The notes: generated by a model not told the origin, from the sequence alone. 64,000 nucleotides of DNA from Leptospiraceae bacterium (GCA_016711485.1 JADJSX010000025.1:186001-250000), one strand, 5' to 3'; counted from the stretch's first letter, positions 44,353 to 54,130 are shown. Made by a program: numbers and translations.

Positions 44353-45432
44353 TTATTCGATAACCATTTCTATTTGTCTGCCGATTTCTTCGGTTCCAAG
44401 AACTTTGGCGCCTTTTTCTGCGATGTCACCTGTTCTAAAGCCTAATTTTATCACTTCTCTTACAGCATTCTCTATTTGCAAGGCTTCTTTTTCCATGGAA
44501 AAAGAATATCGTAACATGAGTGCCGCGGAAAGAACTTGCGCGATTGGATTGGCAATACCTTTTCCTGCTATGTCAGGAGCTGAGCCGCCGGATGGTTCGT
44601 ATAAACCAAATCCAGATTCTGACAGAGAAGCTGAAGGTAACATTCCAATGGAGCCTGTTATTTGAGAGGCCTCATCTGATAGAATATCTCCAAACATATT
44701 TTCGCAAAGGACAACGTCAAACTGTTTCGGTTTTACGATTAACTGCATGGCCGCATTGTCAACATAAAGGTGGTTTAATTCCACATCAGAAAATTCTTTT
44801 TTATGAAGAGCTACCACAACTTCACGCCAGAATACGGACGTTGTTAAAACATTTGCTTTGTCAATGCTTGTAACTTTTTTATTTCTTTTTCGAGCTGCTT
44901 CGAATGCAACTCTTGCGATTCTCTCAATCTCACGTCGCGAATAACGCATGGTATCATAGGCAAATTCTTCTGCGCCTGTGCCTTCTCTACCTTTTGGTTT
45001 TCCGAAATAAATTCCACTTGTGAGTTCTCGTAAAATTAAAACGTCGAGTCCGTCTCCGATAATTTCCGCTTTGATTGGCGAAGCATTTCTAAGTTCGGAA
45101 TAAATAATTGCAGGACGTAAATTTGCAAATAAGTCAAAGTGTTTACGAAGAGGAAGTAATGCTCCTCGCTCTGGTTGTAAATCTGGCGGTAGTGTTTCCC
45201 ATTTTGGTCCACCCACAGAGCCGAATAAAATAGCATCTGAATTTTCACAAAGTTTGAGAGTCTCTTCTGGTAATGGTTTCCCTGTTAGATCTAACGCTGC
45301 TCCACCTACCGGAGCTTCTGTAAAAGAAAACTCAACACCTGACTTTGTTACAACTTTTTTTAATACCGAGAGAGCAACTTTCATTACCTCTGGACCGATT
45401 CCGTCACCTGCTAAAACTGCTACTTTTTTCAT
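44353..45432 (-). CDS. leuB: 3-isopropylmalate dehydrogenase LeuB
   Basis: LeuB oxidises and decarboxylates 3-isopropylmalate in leucine synthesis. The 359-residue product matches the family. Seen: the N-terminal AVLAGDGIGPEVM, the VGGPKW segment, the RELTSGIYFGKPKGR substrate loop, DKANVLTTSVFWR and the NAD-site YEPSGGSAPDIAGKGIANP. I chose the ATG at 45432, because the longer frame to 45483 adds 17 non-homologous residues. It lies 7 bp before the receiver gene and about 100 bp after an aminotransferase gene on the same strand. Confidence 0.95.
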   Translation of the reverse strand: MKKVAVLAGDGIGPEVMKVALSVLKKVVTKSGVEFSFTEAPVGGAALDLTGKPLPEETLKLCENSDAILFGSVGGPKWETLPPDLQPERGALLPLRKHFDLFANLRPAIIYSELRNASPIKAEIIGDGLDVLILRELTSGIYFGKPKGREGTGAEEFAYDTMRYSRREIERIARVAFEAARKRNKKVTSIDKANVLTTSVFWREVVVALHKKEFSDVELNHLYVDNAAMQLIVKPKQFDVVLCENMFGDILSDEASQITGSIGMLPSASLSESGFGLYEPSGGSAPDIAGKGIANPIAQVLSAALMLRYSFSMEKEALQIENAVREVIKLGFRTGDIAEKGAKVLGTEEIGRQIEMVIE

Positions 45433-45534
45433 GATTTTTTGCCATGGATTCGACACGCATGCTTGGAAGCTGCTGCTCACCACAGCGCCGGCACTAAAGC
45501 AGATTATCGATTCCTGTTTTTCCTAATTCTAATT

Positions 45535-46764
45535 TTATTGTATATGCTTCATTATAACTTTTTCGAAAATGTTGAGTGCCTCGTCGAGTCTTTCGATTCC
45601 GATGTTTAACGGAGGCATTAGTCGAATTACTGTTTCAGCCGTCGAATTCAAAACTAGTCCCTCTTTCAGGCATTCTACTGCAATACTTTTGGAAGGGATT
45701 GTAAAATCAACTCCGATATGAAGACCAATTCCTCGAATGTCTTTGATGATTGGGTACTTTGTTTGCATCAATCTCAATCTAGAAAATATAAATTCTGATA
45801 AAGCAGGGACGTTATCGATAATTTCTCTGCTGATTAAAATTCGAAGAGTTTCATAGGCAACGGCAGTGGCTAAATGGTTTCCCCCAAAAGTGGAACCATG
45901 TGATCCGGGACCTAAAACATCTGCAAATGGAGTAGAAACAAGTAATGCCCCAATTGGAAAACCAGAACCAAGTGCCTTTCCAAGCGTCATAATATCGGGG
46001 ATAATTCCGTAATGTTCGCAAGCAAATAGTTTTCCTGTTCTTCCCATTCCAGTTTGGATTTCATCGAAGATTAGGAGTGCATCGTTTTCTGCGGTTAGTT
46101 TTCGAGCTAAATTTACAAAACTTTGGGTAAGAGGAATTATCCCCCCTTCTCCAATTACAAGTTCCATGATTATACCTGCAACGTTACCATTGTTTCGTTC
46201 GAATGCTTCTTCGAGAGATTCTTCGTTATTAACCTCAACGTATTCGAATCCAGAGATTAATTCTCCGTAACCCTCACGGACTTTTTCTTGTCCTGTCATT
46301 CCCATAGAAGCTGTAGTTCTACCGTGAAAACTATTTTTCAAACTCAACATAATTGGGTTATGTTTACCGCGAGAGATTGCGTATTTTCTTACAAGTTTGA
46401 ACGCTGCTTCGTTTGCTTCTGTTCCTGAATTACAAAAAAATACTTTTCCAGGAAAGCTATTTACAACTAACGCTTCCGCAAGTAAAGATGCTTCATCCGA
46501 ATAGAACCAATTCGAAGTATGAAAAAGCATATCGGCTTGTTTGTGGACAACATCGATTATGTCCGCGTCGCAATGTCCTAAGTTGGTAACGGCAACTCCA
46601 CATAAGAAGTCGATGTATTGTTTATTGTTTACATCAAACAATAGCTCACCTGCACCATACTTAAAGGCTACATCGAATGGAGCATAATTTCCAATTAAGT
46701 ATTTTGCTGATCTTTCTTTGATTTCTGAAAGTTTATCTTTTGTTTTTACCACTAAATCACTCAT
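45535..46764 (-). CDS. argD: Acetylornithine/class III aminotransferase
   Basis: The 409-residue PLP enzyme probably converts N-acetylglutamate semialdehyde to N-acetylornithine in arginine synthesis. Seen: FFCNSGTEANEAAFKLVRKY, SFHGRTTASMGMTGQEK, the PLP-contacting Asp in LLIFDEIQTGMGRTG and the Schiff-base Lys in TLGKALGSGFPIGALL. Length and motifs match ArgD, but related 4-aminobutyrate and ornithine aminotransferases share these motifs. It lies 51 bp after the phosphohexomutase gene on the same strand. Confidence 0.85.
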   Translation of the reverse strand: MSDLVVKTKDKLSEIKERSAKYLIGNYAPFDVAFKYGAGELLFDVNNKQYIDFLCGVAVTNLGHCDADIIDVVHKQADMLFHTSNWFYSDEASLLAEALVVNSFPGKVFFCNSGTEANEAAFKLVRKYAISRGKHNPIMLSLKNSFHGRTTASMGMTGQEKVREGYGELISGFEYVEVNNEESLEEAFERNNGNVAGIIMELVIGEGGIIPLTQSFVNLARKLTAENDALLIFDEIQTGMGRTGKLFACEHYGIIPDIMTLGKALGSGFPIGALLVSTPFADVLGPGSHGSTFGGNHLATAVAYETLRILISREIIDNVPALSEFIFSRLRLMQTKYPIIKDIRGIGLHIGVDFTIPSKSIAVECLKEGLVLNSTAETVIRLMPPLNIGIERLDEALNIFEKVIMKHIQ

Positions 46765-46815
46765 TTAAACCTGCCAATTTCACGAATAAAGTTTCTGTTT
46801 CCTTGATTTCATCTA

Positions 46816-48549
46816 CTAATTCTTTTTCATTCTTTCGATTTCGTCCACTGAATGCGGCTGCGCTTTTGAAAGAAATGAAGAATAGAGTTTGATTTTTGGT
46901 TCTGTTCCAGAGGGGCGAATCGTGAGTTTGCCGCTACCGGAAAGAACGAGTTGGATTACATCGGATGAAGGAAGGCCGGAAAAAATATTTTTCGGAACTT
47001 CTCCGTTCATCTTTTTATTTTTGTAATCTATAAATCCTAAGATTTTACGATTTCCGATTGTGCTTCCCACCAACTGCGTATTGGTATTGCGTAAACGCTC
47101 TAGGCTTTCTTTGATCTTTTGTTTTCCAGCTTCGCCTTTGAGAGTAATGGATTTTAAAGACTCCATGTATAGACCATAAGTCATATAGATCTCATTTAAG
47201 TAGGCAAGAATATCTTTTTTCTCGCTGATGATTTCGAGTAAAAGTAAGGTAGAAGAAAGAGAATCTTTATCACGAAGTAAATCTACAGGCAAATAACCGT
47301 AAGACTCTTCTCCACCGAAAAGGAATTTTTTCTTCTTGTCTTTTTCGATTTTAGTCATCTCGCTTCCAATGAATTTAAAACCAGTTAAAACATTTTTGAG
47401 TTTGATTTTGTTTTTAGCAGCAATTTTTTCTTGTAGGTCTGTTGTAACGATAGTTTTAAATACATGGTAGTCGTATTTCTTCTGTCCTGTAACTTTTTCA
47501 CAGAGGTAGGCACACATAATACTTCCAATTTGATTTCCGTTTAACAGTTCGTAACTTCCATCTTTTCTTCTGATTCCAACTCCCATTCTATCTGCATCAG
47601 GATCAGTTGCGACAAAGATTTGTGCATCCATTCTGCGTGCGTGGGTTTCCGAAAGGGCAAGTGCTTCTCTTTCTTCAGGGTTTGGAAATTTTACAGTAGG
47701 AAATTCGCCGTTTGGTTTTTCTTGTTCGGGAACAAGGGATACTCGTTTGTATCCAGCTTTATTCAAAAGAGTTTTCATATACTCGCCGCCTGTTCCGTGT
47801 AATGGAGAGTAGACGATACTAAAGTTTCTGTCTTTTGCTTTGAGTTTTGTATTGTAAATTGGAGTAGCAAGAACTTGTTTAATGTATGCGGCAAATACTT
47901 TTTTGTCTACGTTCTTCACATACTTCTTGTAATCCGCATCTGTCTTTTTTAAAAGAGGAATTTCATTCCAATCAGAAATTTTATCAATCGAAGCTATAAT
48001 TTTTGCATCATCCGGTGCAACGAGTTGTCCTCCGTCTGCAAGGTATGCTTTGAATCCGTTGTATTCTGGTGGATTATGGGAAGCTGTAATCACAACACCG
48101 GCTTGTGCTTTCAAATGACGTACTGCGTAGGATAACATAGGTGTAGGCGTTACGACTGGAAAAATTTGCACATTGATTTTGTGTTTGGCGGCAACTCCTG
48201 CGGTTACTTCTGCGAATTCGCGAGAACGTCTTCTTGAGTCGTAAGCTATGACTAGAGTAGTTTTTTTGTTTTTGTATTTTGCTTTTAGAAATCGGCTAAA
48301 TCCAAGAGCAGCGCGCCCAACCGTGTATTCATTCATGCGACCGATGCCTGACCCAATCACTCCGCGGATTCCACCCGTTCCAAATTCAAGCGGAATCGTA
48401 AATGCTTCCACTTCTGGACTAGATTCGCCTTTTTTAAATTGGGCTAAAACCTGACTGGCTTGCTTTTTAATTTCTTCTGAAAATGGAGACTCTGTCCAAG
48501 CCTTAATCATGTCTTCTTTATTAATAGTTTTGTTTGTGCTCTTTGCCAT
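46816..48549 (-). CDS. Phosphoglucomutase/phosphomannomutase family protein
   Basis: The 577-residue enzyme interconverts hexose 1- and 6-phosphates. The phospho-Ser is in VITASHNPPEYNGFKAY, the metal loop is ATDPDADRMGVG, the sugar loop GGEESYGYLP and the phosphate-binding end RPSGTEPKIKLY. Its length is that of the larger PgcA-type mutases. It starts the minus-strand group that includes argD and leuB, although these genes have no metabolic link. About 200 bp before it hold no clear gene. Confidence 0.93.
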   Translation of the reverse strand: MAKSTNKTINKEDMIKAWTESPFSEEIKKQASQVLAQFKKGESSPEVEAFTIPLEFGTGGIRGVIGSGIGRMNEYTVGRAALGFSRFLKAKYKNKKTTLVIAYDSRRRSREFAEVTAGVAAKHKINVQIFPVVTPTPMLSYAVRHLKAQAGVVITASHNPPEYNGFKAYLADGGQLVAPDDAKIIASIDKISDWNEIPLLKKTDADYKKYVKNVDKKVFAAYIKQVLATPIYNTKLKAKDRNFSIVYSPLHGTGGEYMKTLLNKAGYKRVSLVPEQEKPNGEFPTVKFPNPEEREALALSETHARRMDAQIFVATDPDADRMGVGIRRKDGSYELLNGNQIGSIMCAYLCEKVTGQKKYDYHVFKTIVTTDLQEKIAAKNKIKLKNVLTGFKFIGSEMTKIEKDKKKKFLFGGEESYGYLPVDLLRDKDSLSSTLLLLEIISEKKDILAYLNEIYMTYGLYMESLKSITLKGEAGKQKIKESLERLRNTNTQLVGSTIGNRKILGFIDYKNKKMNGEVPKNIFSGLPSSDVIQLVLSGSGKLTIRPSGTEPKIKLYSSFLSKAQPHSVDEIERMKKN

Positions 48550-48751
48550 AAATTCCCTCGCAACTTCCTGCTCGCAGGACTCTCTACTTGCAAATCTATT
48601 TTAGAATGGCTGCCTGTCAAGTGGATAGTGCTTGTTGCAATTTGAGGAATAGATTATAGTGCAGAGCGAAAAAATAGATAATTTAATTTAGGGTCGAATC
48701 GTATTTCTCTTTTTGAATTGACTTTCTAATAATAAATTGTAGACTCGAGGA

Positions 48752-48844
48752 ATGGAAACCGTTGCAATTATTAGTTCAATTCTTGGAATAGCTGGTTGTA
48801 TATATGTATTGTATCGCATACTTATAAAATCAGTATCTAGATAA
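48752..48844 (+). CDS. Possible 30-residue membrane peptide
   Basis: An ATG with GAGGA directly in front starts a frame with one hydrophobic segment (VAIISSILGIAGCIYVLY) and a basic end (RILIKSVSR). It is very short and the ribosome site is too close, so I rate it low. The next small gene starts 33 bp further on. Confidence 0.3.
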   Translation: METVAIISSILGIAGCIYVLYRILIKSVSR

Positions 48845-48876
48845 ATTTTAAAAGAAATAAACAAGAGCAAATAAGA

Positions 48877-49053
48877 TTGGATAAAACAGAAAAAATTCTC
48901 GTGCTTTTAGTTTGCCTTGATCTTGCAGTGTTAAGCTATTTACTTTTACTTCACAAAGACTTTTCTGTTTATGAACGTGCAATTCAAAGTGTTCTTGGCT
49001 TTTTCGGAATCTATCTTGCTCTTTATCAATTTTGGAGAGAAAATCAAAAATAA
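48877..49053 (+). CDS. Small two-segment membrane protein
   Basis: The 58-residue frame starts at a TTG and encodes two hydrophobic segments (ILVLLVCLDLAVLSYLLLL and AIQSVLGFFGIYLALYQFW) separated by HKDFSVYER. It ends 31 bp before the DUF3703 gene, so the two may be co-transcribed. The length and the hairpin membrane layout make it a plausible small gene, but no family is recognised and the start is uncertain. Confidence 0.5.
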   Translation: MDKTEKILVLLVCLDLAVLSYLLLLHKDFSVYERAIQSVLGFFGIYLALYQFWRENQK

Positions 49054-49083
49054 ATTTAGAAACTAATTTGATAGGAGATAAGT

Positions 49084-49482
49084 ATGAATTTTCTAATGCC
49101 AATAAAAATGGAAGATCAGTATTTTATTGAACTTGAAAAATATCGAAAAAATAAAAAAGCGGGTAACGATGATTTAGCGTGGTCTTACTTAGAGCGGGCA
49201 CATGTAATAGGGCAATATCATCCTATCCCGCATTTTGCGATACACTTTAGAATGCTGGTGTTTGGAATTAGAAAGGGAAATTTTAATGAAATTCTCGGTC
49301 AAATTCCAAGACTTGCCGTTGGTTGGATCGGTTCTCTCTTTAACCGGATTCCGGTTGGAAATACGGGAGGGGCTAATATTCATATACTTGCATCTATGCC
49401 GATTCCGGAAGATTTAAGAGAACTTCTTTCTGATGCTGATGTTTCTGGCAAAGGACTTTCAGGGATTAGGAAGAAGGGATAA
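49084..49482 (+). CDS. DUF3703 family protein
   Basis: The 132-residue protein matches the DUF3703 pattern: an N-terminal AWSYLERAHVIGQYHPIPHFAIHFRMLVFGI block rich in His, followed by GQIPRLAVGWIGSLFNRIPVGNTGGANIHILASMPIP. The conserved His residues may bind metal; the function is unknown. AGGAGA precedes the ATG (about 7 bases). It follows a small membrane protein gene and precedes a HAD gene by 126 bp. Confidence 0.82.
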   Translation: MNFLMPIKMEDQYFIELEKYRKNKKAGNDDLAWSYLERAHVIGQYHPIPHFAIHFRMLVFGIRKGNFNEILGQIPRLAVGWIGSLFNRIPVGNTGGANIHILASMPIPEDLRELLSDADVSGKGLSGIRKKG

Positions 49483-49607
49483 TTATGAATTCAGCATAAT
49501 CTAATTATTCTCTGAAACTATTGGTTTTGCAAGCTTTTTCATTCCCTAAAATGTTTTCGCTATAAAAATGAACTTGCCAAACTAATCCTAATATAAAACA
49601 AATAACC

Positions 49608-50330
49608 ATGACCTTATTTCTTGACTTAGACAACACCCTCTACGATGCCAAATACACTTACAGTTATACAATCTCCAAACTCGATGAAGAATGGATTCGA
49701 AAAGGAAAGGTTGGGAACTTCATTAGTCTTTACGAAAAAGCTAGGCAGGCGACTAAGTTAGATTTAAAAGATCATAGTTCCAACCGTTCACGCATTTTGT
49801 ATTTCAAAAAGATTTTTGATGACATTGACGGCAAACTCAATATAGACGCTACTTTGGAAATCGAAGATTTGTATTACAAAAACTATATTCATGGAATCCA
49901 AAATTATGTAAAAGCAAATCAGGCTAATTACAAATTACTTTTCAATCGTTTGAAAGAAATTTCTAATGAACATAAAATTTTTATTCTGACAAACGAAAAC
50001 CTACGCACACAACTTTTTAAACTAAGTGCATTTTTTCCTACAAATATTCCGATTCAATTACTTACCTCCGAAGAAGTCGGAAAGGAAAAACCAAACTCTG
50101 ATTTTTTCAAAAAAGCATTGAAACTTTCTGAATCAAAACCATCTGAATGTATGATGATTGGAGATAATTTAGTGGACGATATCAAAGGAGCTTTGAGCCT
50201 GAAAATTCCAAGTATTCATTTAAAATCAATTTTTGGAGATAGGGATTATTCTAAAATCAAAGCAACACGTGGGAAAAAATACACTGAAGTCACAAATATT
50301 TTAAAAGCACTGGATATTTTTAATAAATAA
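49608..50330 (+). CDS. HAD-family hydrolase, pyrimidine 5'-nucleotidase-like
   Basis: The 240-residue phosphatase has motif I LFLDLDNTLYDAKY (nucleophile and general-acid Asp), motif II ILTNENLRTQ, the Lys in VGKEKPNSDFFKKAL and motif IV MMIGDNLVDDIKGA. The DLDNTLY start and length agree with pyrimidine 5'-nucleotidase-like members, although the exact substrate cannot be told. A weak hairpin follows the stop. It is not clearly linked to neighbours. Confidence 0.88.
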   Translation: MTLFLDLDNTLYDAKYTYSYTISKLDEEWIRKGKVGNFISLYEKARQATKLDLKDHSSNRSRILYFKKIFDDIDGKLNIDATLEIEDLYYKNYIHGIQNYVKANQANYKLLFNRLKEISNEHKIFILTNENLRTQLFKLSAFFPTNIPIQLLTSEEVGKEKPNSDFFKKALKLSESKPSECMMIGDNLVDDIKGALSLKIPSIHLKSIFGDRDYSKIKATRGKKYTEVTNILKALDIFNK

Positions 50331-50335
50331 AATTT

Positions 50336-50360
50336 ACTCGATTTATTTTATATCGAGTTT
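50336..50360 (+). terminator. Weak hairpin after the HAD gene
   Basis: Arms ACTCGAT (50336-50342) and ATCGAGT (50352-50358), 7 bp, loop 9, followed by a short TT. It is low in GC, so termination is uncertain. Confidence 0.4.
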
Positions 50361-50440
50361 ACGTTAACTCTTAGGTAATTCACGTATTAAGGAAATCACT
50401 TATTGCTTAAAAGTATTTTTAATGAGATACTATTCCCATT

Positions 50441-50968
50441 ATGGTAAAAATAATTTTGGTATTTTCGTTTGTAATAATTTCTGCCTGTTTGAATTCAGAG
50501 GATTCGAAAGAGAAAAGTTTCGAAGAACGCTCACGTCTAATGCAGGTTCTAAACACAGGATCTGGTTCTTCAGGAAATTATTATTCGACCGATGGCACCT
50601 ATATTGGTGATTCAAATTCAGGAACTATTAATAATAATGAATGGTCATTAAACTACATTGCAAACCTATCTTCTGGAGACTGCAAGGCATTAGCCTCTTC
50701 GGACAGATACTATTGCACAACGGCTGATTGTAAAGGCATTGTACAAAGAGACAGATACTATTGCAAAACTTCCGATTGTAAGGGTGTCGCGACTAACGAT
50801 AGATACTATTGTAAATCAAAACTTTGCAAAGCATGGGTTTTGCGAGATAGATATTATTGTGACTCTAGTGATTATGACTGCAAAGCTATTGCCTCCGGCG
50901 ATCCTTATTATTGTCGTTCAAAACAATGCAAGGCTATTGTGAGAAGAGATCGATATTATTGTAATTAA
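50441..50968 (+). CDS. Lipoprotein with six Cys-rich CK..DRYYC repeats
   Basis: Function unknown. The 175-residue product has a signal peptide with lipobox Cys16 (VKIILVFSFVIISAC). A Gly/Ser/Asn-rich spacer (residues 40-75) leads to six tandem units of about 15 residues with the pattern CK-x5-DRYYC (DCKALASSDRYYCTTA, DCKGIVQRDRYYCKTS, DCKGVATNDRYYCKSK, LCKAWVLRDRYYC, DCKAIASGDPYYC, QCKAIVRRDRYYC). Each unit has two Cys and a conserved Asp-Arg-Tyr-Tyr. The repeats probably form disulphide-linked loops on the cell surface. Confidence 0.78.
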   Translation: MVKIILVFSFVIISACLNSEDSKEKSFEERSRLMQVLNTGSGSSGNYYSTDGTYIGDSNSGTINNNEWSLNYIANLSSGDCKALASSDRYYCTTADCKGIVQRDRYYCKTSDCKGVATNDRYYCKSKLCKAWVLRDRYYCDSSDYDCKAIASGDPYYCRSKQCKAIVRRDRYYCN

Positions 50969-50980
50969 AGCAAATTTAGG

Positions 50981-51934
50981 TTAGTTCAGCTTTGCTTTAA
51001 TTTCATTTAAAAAAGGAACAAATTTTTCTAAAATTTCAGGAAGTTCATATTCTAAAATATCACCGGCAGTCACAATGTCCTTGTCGGATAAAGCTTGTTC
51101 TACTTGTGATAATTTTTCATTGAGTAATGTATTGACTGTGTAAAGAGTATCTTCGCCGATTTTGATATCCTCCACTTTGAATTCACCTCGACCTCCAACT
51201 GAAATTAGTCCTGATATCATTACATGTAAACGGCCTGTTGAATGGGATAGAAGTTCTGTGGCTAAGTGATCTTTGCCGGATTGGAAGTTTTCATTTACTC
51301 GTATGAATTCTTTTTTTAATACTTCCATGTTTTCGCCATAAGTGGTTAAAATTTCTTTGACTGTTTCAGAATCTATATTTAGAAGAGTAACTCGGTTTAA
51401 TAGATCCATTACAAATAGTTTTAAATCACGTAGGTTTTCTAAATAGGCTTCGATTGATTGAACGGAATCTAATTTATTATCTGGATCAACTGCTTTAGCT
51501 ATAATTTCCAACATATTAAATTCAGAACCAAAGGGGATAATACGTGTATAATCTAAACGTAGTAGTGTTTGGGCTGAACCGAGGACGGTTTGAATCCAAG
51601 TCAAACCTTCTTTTAGATCATTAGATTCATTTTGTGTGAGGGAATCTCTTCCAAAAAGTGTATTTCCTACATTGTCAATGTATTTGTCCAATTCGAGAAG
51701 GCTTGCAATTAAAATATCAATATCTTCTCCTACGTAAAAATCTAGACGATTTACCTTATCGACCAAGATTTCTTTTAATTCGGAAGGATTCTTTTCTATT
51801 CCATCTACTAAACAACTCACTAAATATTTGCCGCTTGATTCAATCCAGGAATTTATGGCTTGATAAATTTCCCCAATTGTTTTTTCGTCTTCTAGTTTTG
51901 TTTCTAATACTTCTTCGTTTACGTAGATTATCAT
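50981..51934 (-). CDS. Hypothetical protein downstream of fliD
   Basis: The 317-residue cytosolic protein has no recognised domain. The first 75 residues form a short beta-rich start (IIYVNEEVLETKLED... YLVSCLVDGIEKN), followed by long helices (LRLDYTRIIPFGSEFN, EAYLENLRDLKLFVMDLLNRV) and a coiled-coil-like C-terminus. It lies 179 bp after fliD on the same strand and could be a flagellar accessory or chaperone, but that is only position-based. It is convergent with the Cys-repeat lipoprotein gene. Confidence 0.65.
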   Translation of the reverse strand: MIIYVNEEVLETKLEDEKTIGEIYQAINSWIESSGKYLVSCLVDGIEKNPSELKEILVDKVNRLDFYVGEDIDILIASLLELDKYIDNVGNTLFGRDSLTQNESNDLKEGLTWIQTVLGSAQTLLRLDYTRIIPFGSEFNMLEIIAKAVDPDNKLDSVQSIEAYLENLRDLKLFVMDLLNRVTLLNIDSETVKEILTTYGENMEVLKKEFIRVNENFQSGKDHLATELLSHSTGRLHVMISGLISVGGRGEFKVEDIKIGEDTLYTVNTLLNEKLSQVEQALSDKDIVTAGDILEYELPEILEKFVPFLNEIKAKLN

Positions 51935-52113
51935 AGTTTTTGTCTATAGAATTATAACAAGGTTTACTAGCAAATAAAAATTACACACTGCATCAACTCT
52001 GAAACGTTTTCTATTTCCCTTTAGTCTCTTCGTCTTAGAATATTTAAAATTAACTCCTACATATCCAGAATACGTTTTTAATTTCAACAATCTTCGAGAT
52101 TTCTAGTGCGATA

Positions 52114-54048
52114 TTAGTCATCGCTTCCTCTTCTTTGAAAGTTATTTTTTAGATAATTTCCTACAGCTTTATTTTTGCCAACACCTTGTTCCATGTATAG
52201 ATATTTCTGTTTTAGTTTTTTTTCGAAGCTGACTAAGTGAGATTCATAATCTTTTACTTTTTTGCTATTTTCGGAAATAGTGGATTCGGCTAATTTGATT
52301 TTGCTAGTCACAAGACCGGAAGTAAGCTGGGTATATGGTTTTAAATGTTCGAGTATTGCAACTCCAACTCCATCGTCCACTCTGTTATCGTTGTTATTAT
52401 CAGAAGCAAATAGTTCTCGAACGGATTCTGGATTATCGTTAAGTGCAATGGAAAGTGTGGATTCATCAATTTTTAAAAGTCCCTCTTGAATTTGTTTCCA
52501 ATTGCTTCCCAATTCGCCAGTAGAAATTCCAATATCAGAAAGGACTTTATATCTTGGTTCAGCTGATGACGGATAGGATGCACTAGTCGCAGTTTTTAAA
52601 CCTGCTACCAAGCGGATAATGGCATTATCCCCCGCTAAAATTCCAGATTTAGTTTTATTGTTCCAGTATTCAGCAGAAATATCTATACCGTTATTGTCTT
52701 CGGCAGCAGTGCTTAAATCGACTTTTGCATCTTTATTAGAAGTGCTGACTTCTTTTGAATACTTAACTACTTCGTTATAAGCATCCACAAATTCCTTCAT
52801 CATCACAACACCTTTGTTGGTTTCAACGGATATTTCCATTGTAATTGGCTGAGTAGTTTCTTTTAATAAGTTAAACGAAACACCATCAATTGCATCCTTG
52901 ATATTTTCATTTGAATCTCTTGTAATTTCTATCCCATCAATTTTAAAAATAGCGTTTTCGGCTGGAGCAATTGTGTTGTTGATTGCCGCTCCTTGGATTT
53001 CTCCTGGAACAACGAATTTAATGTCTGCTACAGTCATTTCCGCATCTCCCGTGTTTCCAAGAACTATCTTTGTGATTAGGTTGTCTCTTGCAAAACCAGC
53101 TACAGGAACGGTATATTTTCCTGATTTTGCGGGAATATTTTCGTATTTGAATTTTTCTCCATCTTTTGTTTCATAGTATATTCCAATTCCTAAATAATCT
53201 GGAATTGTTCCCGTTGATTGTTCTGGATAAAATTCTAAGTAAGAAAGTTTCTCTACTCTAAATTTATCAACTGGAAATGCAAATGCAGTATTCTGTTTTA
53301 GTAACACTCCACCGTTGCCTCCTGACATTGCGGCAAATTCGGATTTTGTGTTGTTTATAAATTTCTCTGATTGATGTGGAGTTGGTGATTCAGTACTAAG
53401 TCGAATGGAGCTTACTGCAGGTGGTGGTTCAGGAACGTTAGACCCGACAATACCAGCTTGTGCTAAAATTCCATTTGGATCTAAAAATTTTAATGCAGCT
53501 TCTTGTCCATATTGTAATGCATGAATAGAAAAAACCATATTGTCAGAGTCTACTTTCATAAGGCTGGATTTGATAATTTGGCTACCGAAGTTTCGTAGTT
53601 TTTCTTGTAGATCCTCTAATTTGCCGCCTGCAAAATCAATATCTACGCGTTTGTCTTTGGAGATAATTGAGAATTGTCCGCCCGGAAGTGCTGTATCTAG
53701 TTTTATTTTATTTCCTGCAATTTTTTGTTTTGATGCAAGTTTTATAATTTCTATTTCTTGTTTGGCGGATTTTGCATTTCGGTTGGCTTCTCCGCTGATA
53801 TATCCCTCCTCATTTGCAGAAACCTTTTTGGAAGAAAAGGGAGCTGTAAATGAAGTTAATGCTTTTGTTTTAATTTGAAGATTTAAGGTTAAATTTCTTA
53901 ATTCATTCCATGCTTTGATTTGCATTTTCTGGTAATCGTTTTCCTTTTCCCAACGTTTAATGGGTTTTGCTTCTAACTCCAGAAGTTTGCGAATTATGTC
54001 GTTTGTGTTTTGTCCAGAGCTTAATCCGGAAACTGTGTATGCTGGCAT
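52114..54048 (-). CDS. fliD: Flagellar filament-capping protein FliD
   Basis: FliD (HAP2) caps the growing filament; in spirochaetes the flagella are periplasmic. The 644-residue protein has the N-terminal FliD_N domain (VSGLSSGQNTNDIIRKLLELEAKPI, and the KTKALTSFTAPFSSKKV part), a long variable middle, and the C-terminal FliD_C domain (VEAYNE-like FVDAYNEVVKYSKE, SDIGISTGELGSNW, LKIDESTLSIALNDNPESVRELFAS) with terminal coiled coil. I chose the ATG at 54048 because AGGAAA precedes it; a longer frame adds 13 residues. No other flagellar gene is in the window. Confidence 0.93.
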   Translation of the reverse strand: MPAYTVSGLSSGQNTNDIIRKLLELEAKPIKRWEKENDYQKMQIKAWNELRNLTLNLQIKTKALTSFTAPFSSKKVSANEEGYISGEANRNAKSAKQEIEIIKLASKQKIAGNKIKLDTALPGGQFSIISKDKRVDIDFAGGKLEDLQEKLRNFGSQIIKSSLMKVDSDNMVFSIHALQYGQEAALKFLDPNGILAQAGIVGSNVPEPPPAVSSIRLSTESPTPHQSEKFINNTKSEFAAMSGGNGGVLLKQNTAFAFPVDKFRVEKLSYLEFYPEQSTGTIPDYLGIGIYYETKDGEKFKYENIPAKSGKYTVPVAGFARDNLITKIVLGNTGDAEMTVADIKFVVPGEIQGAAINNTIAPAENAIFKIDGIEITRDSNENIKDAIDGVSFNLLKETTQPITMEISVETNKGVVMMKEFVDAYNEVVKYSKEVSTSNKDAKVDLSTAAEDNNGIDISAEYWNNKTKSGILAGDNAIIRLVAGLKTATSASYPSSAEPRYKVLSDIGISTGELGSNWKQIQEGLLKIDESTLSIALNDNPESVRELFASDNNNDNRVDDGVGVAILEHLKPYTQLTSGLVTSKIKLAESTISENSKKVKDYESHLVSFEKKLKQKYLYMEQGVGKNKAVGNYLKNNFQRRGSDD

Positions 54049-54130
54049 AAGAAATTTCCTCCTACCAAAATATGTTCGTCTTTTCAATAAAAAAGATTAC
54101 TAATTTAGACCAAAAAAATACTATGGAAAC

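Noticed and set aside
50441..50968. Repeat region read as a zinc-finger protein
   Set aside because: The signal peptide and lipobox show export, and CxxxxxxxxxYYC spacing is not that of a zinc finger.
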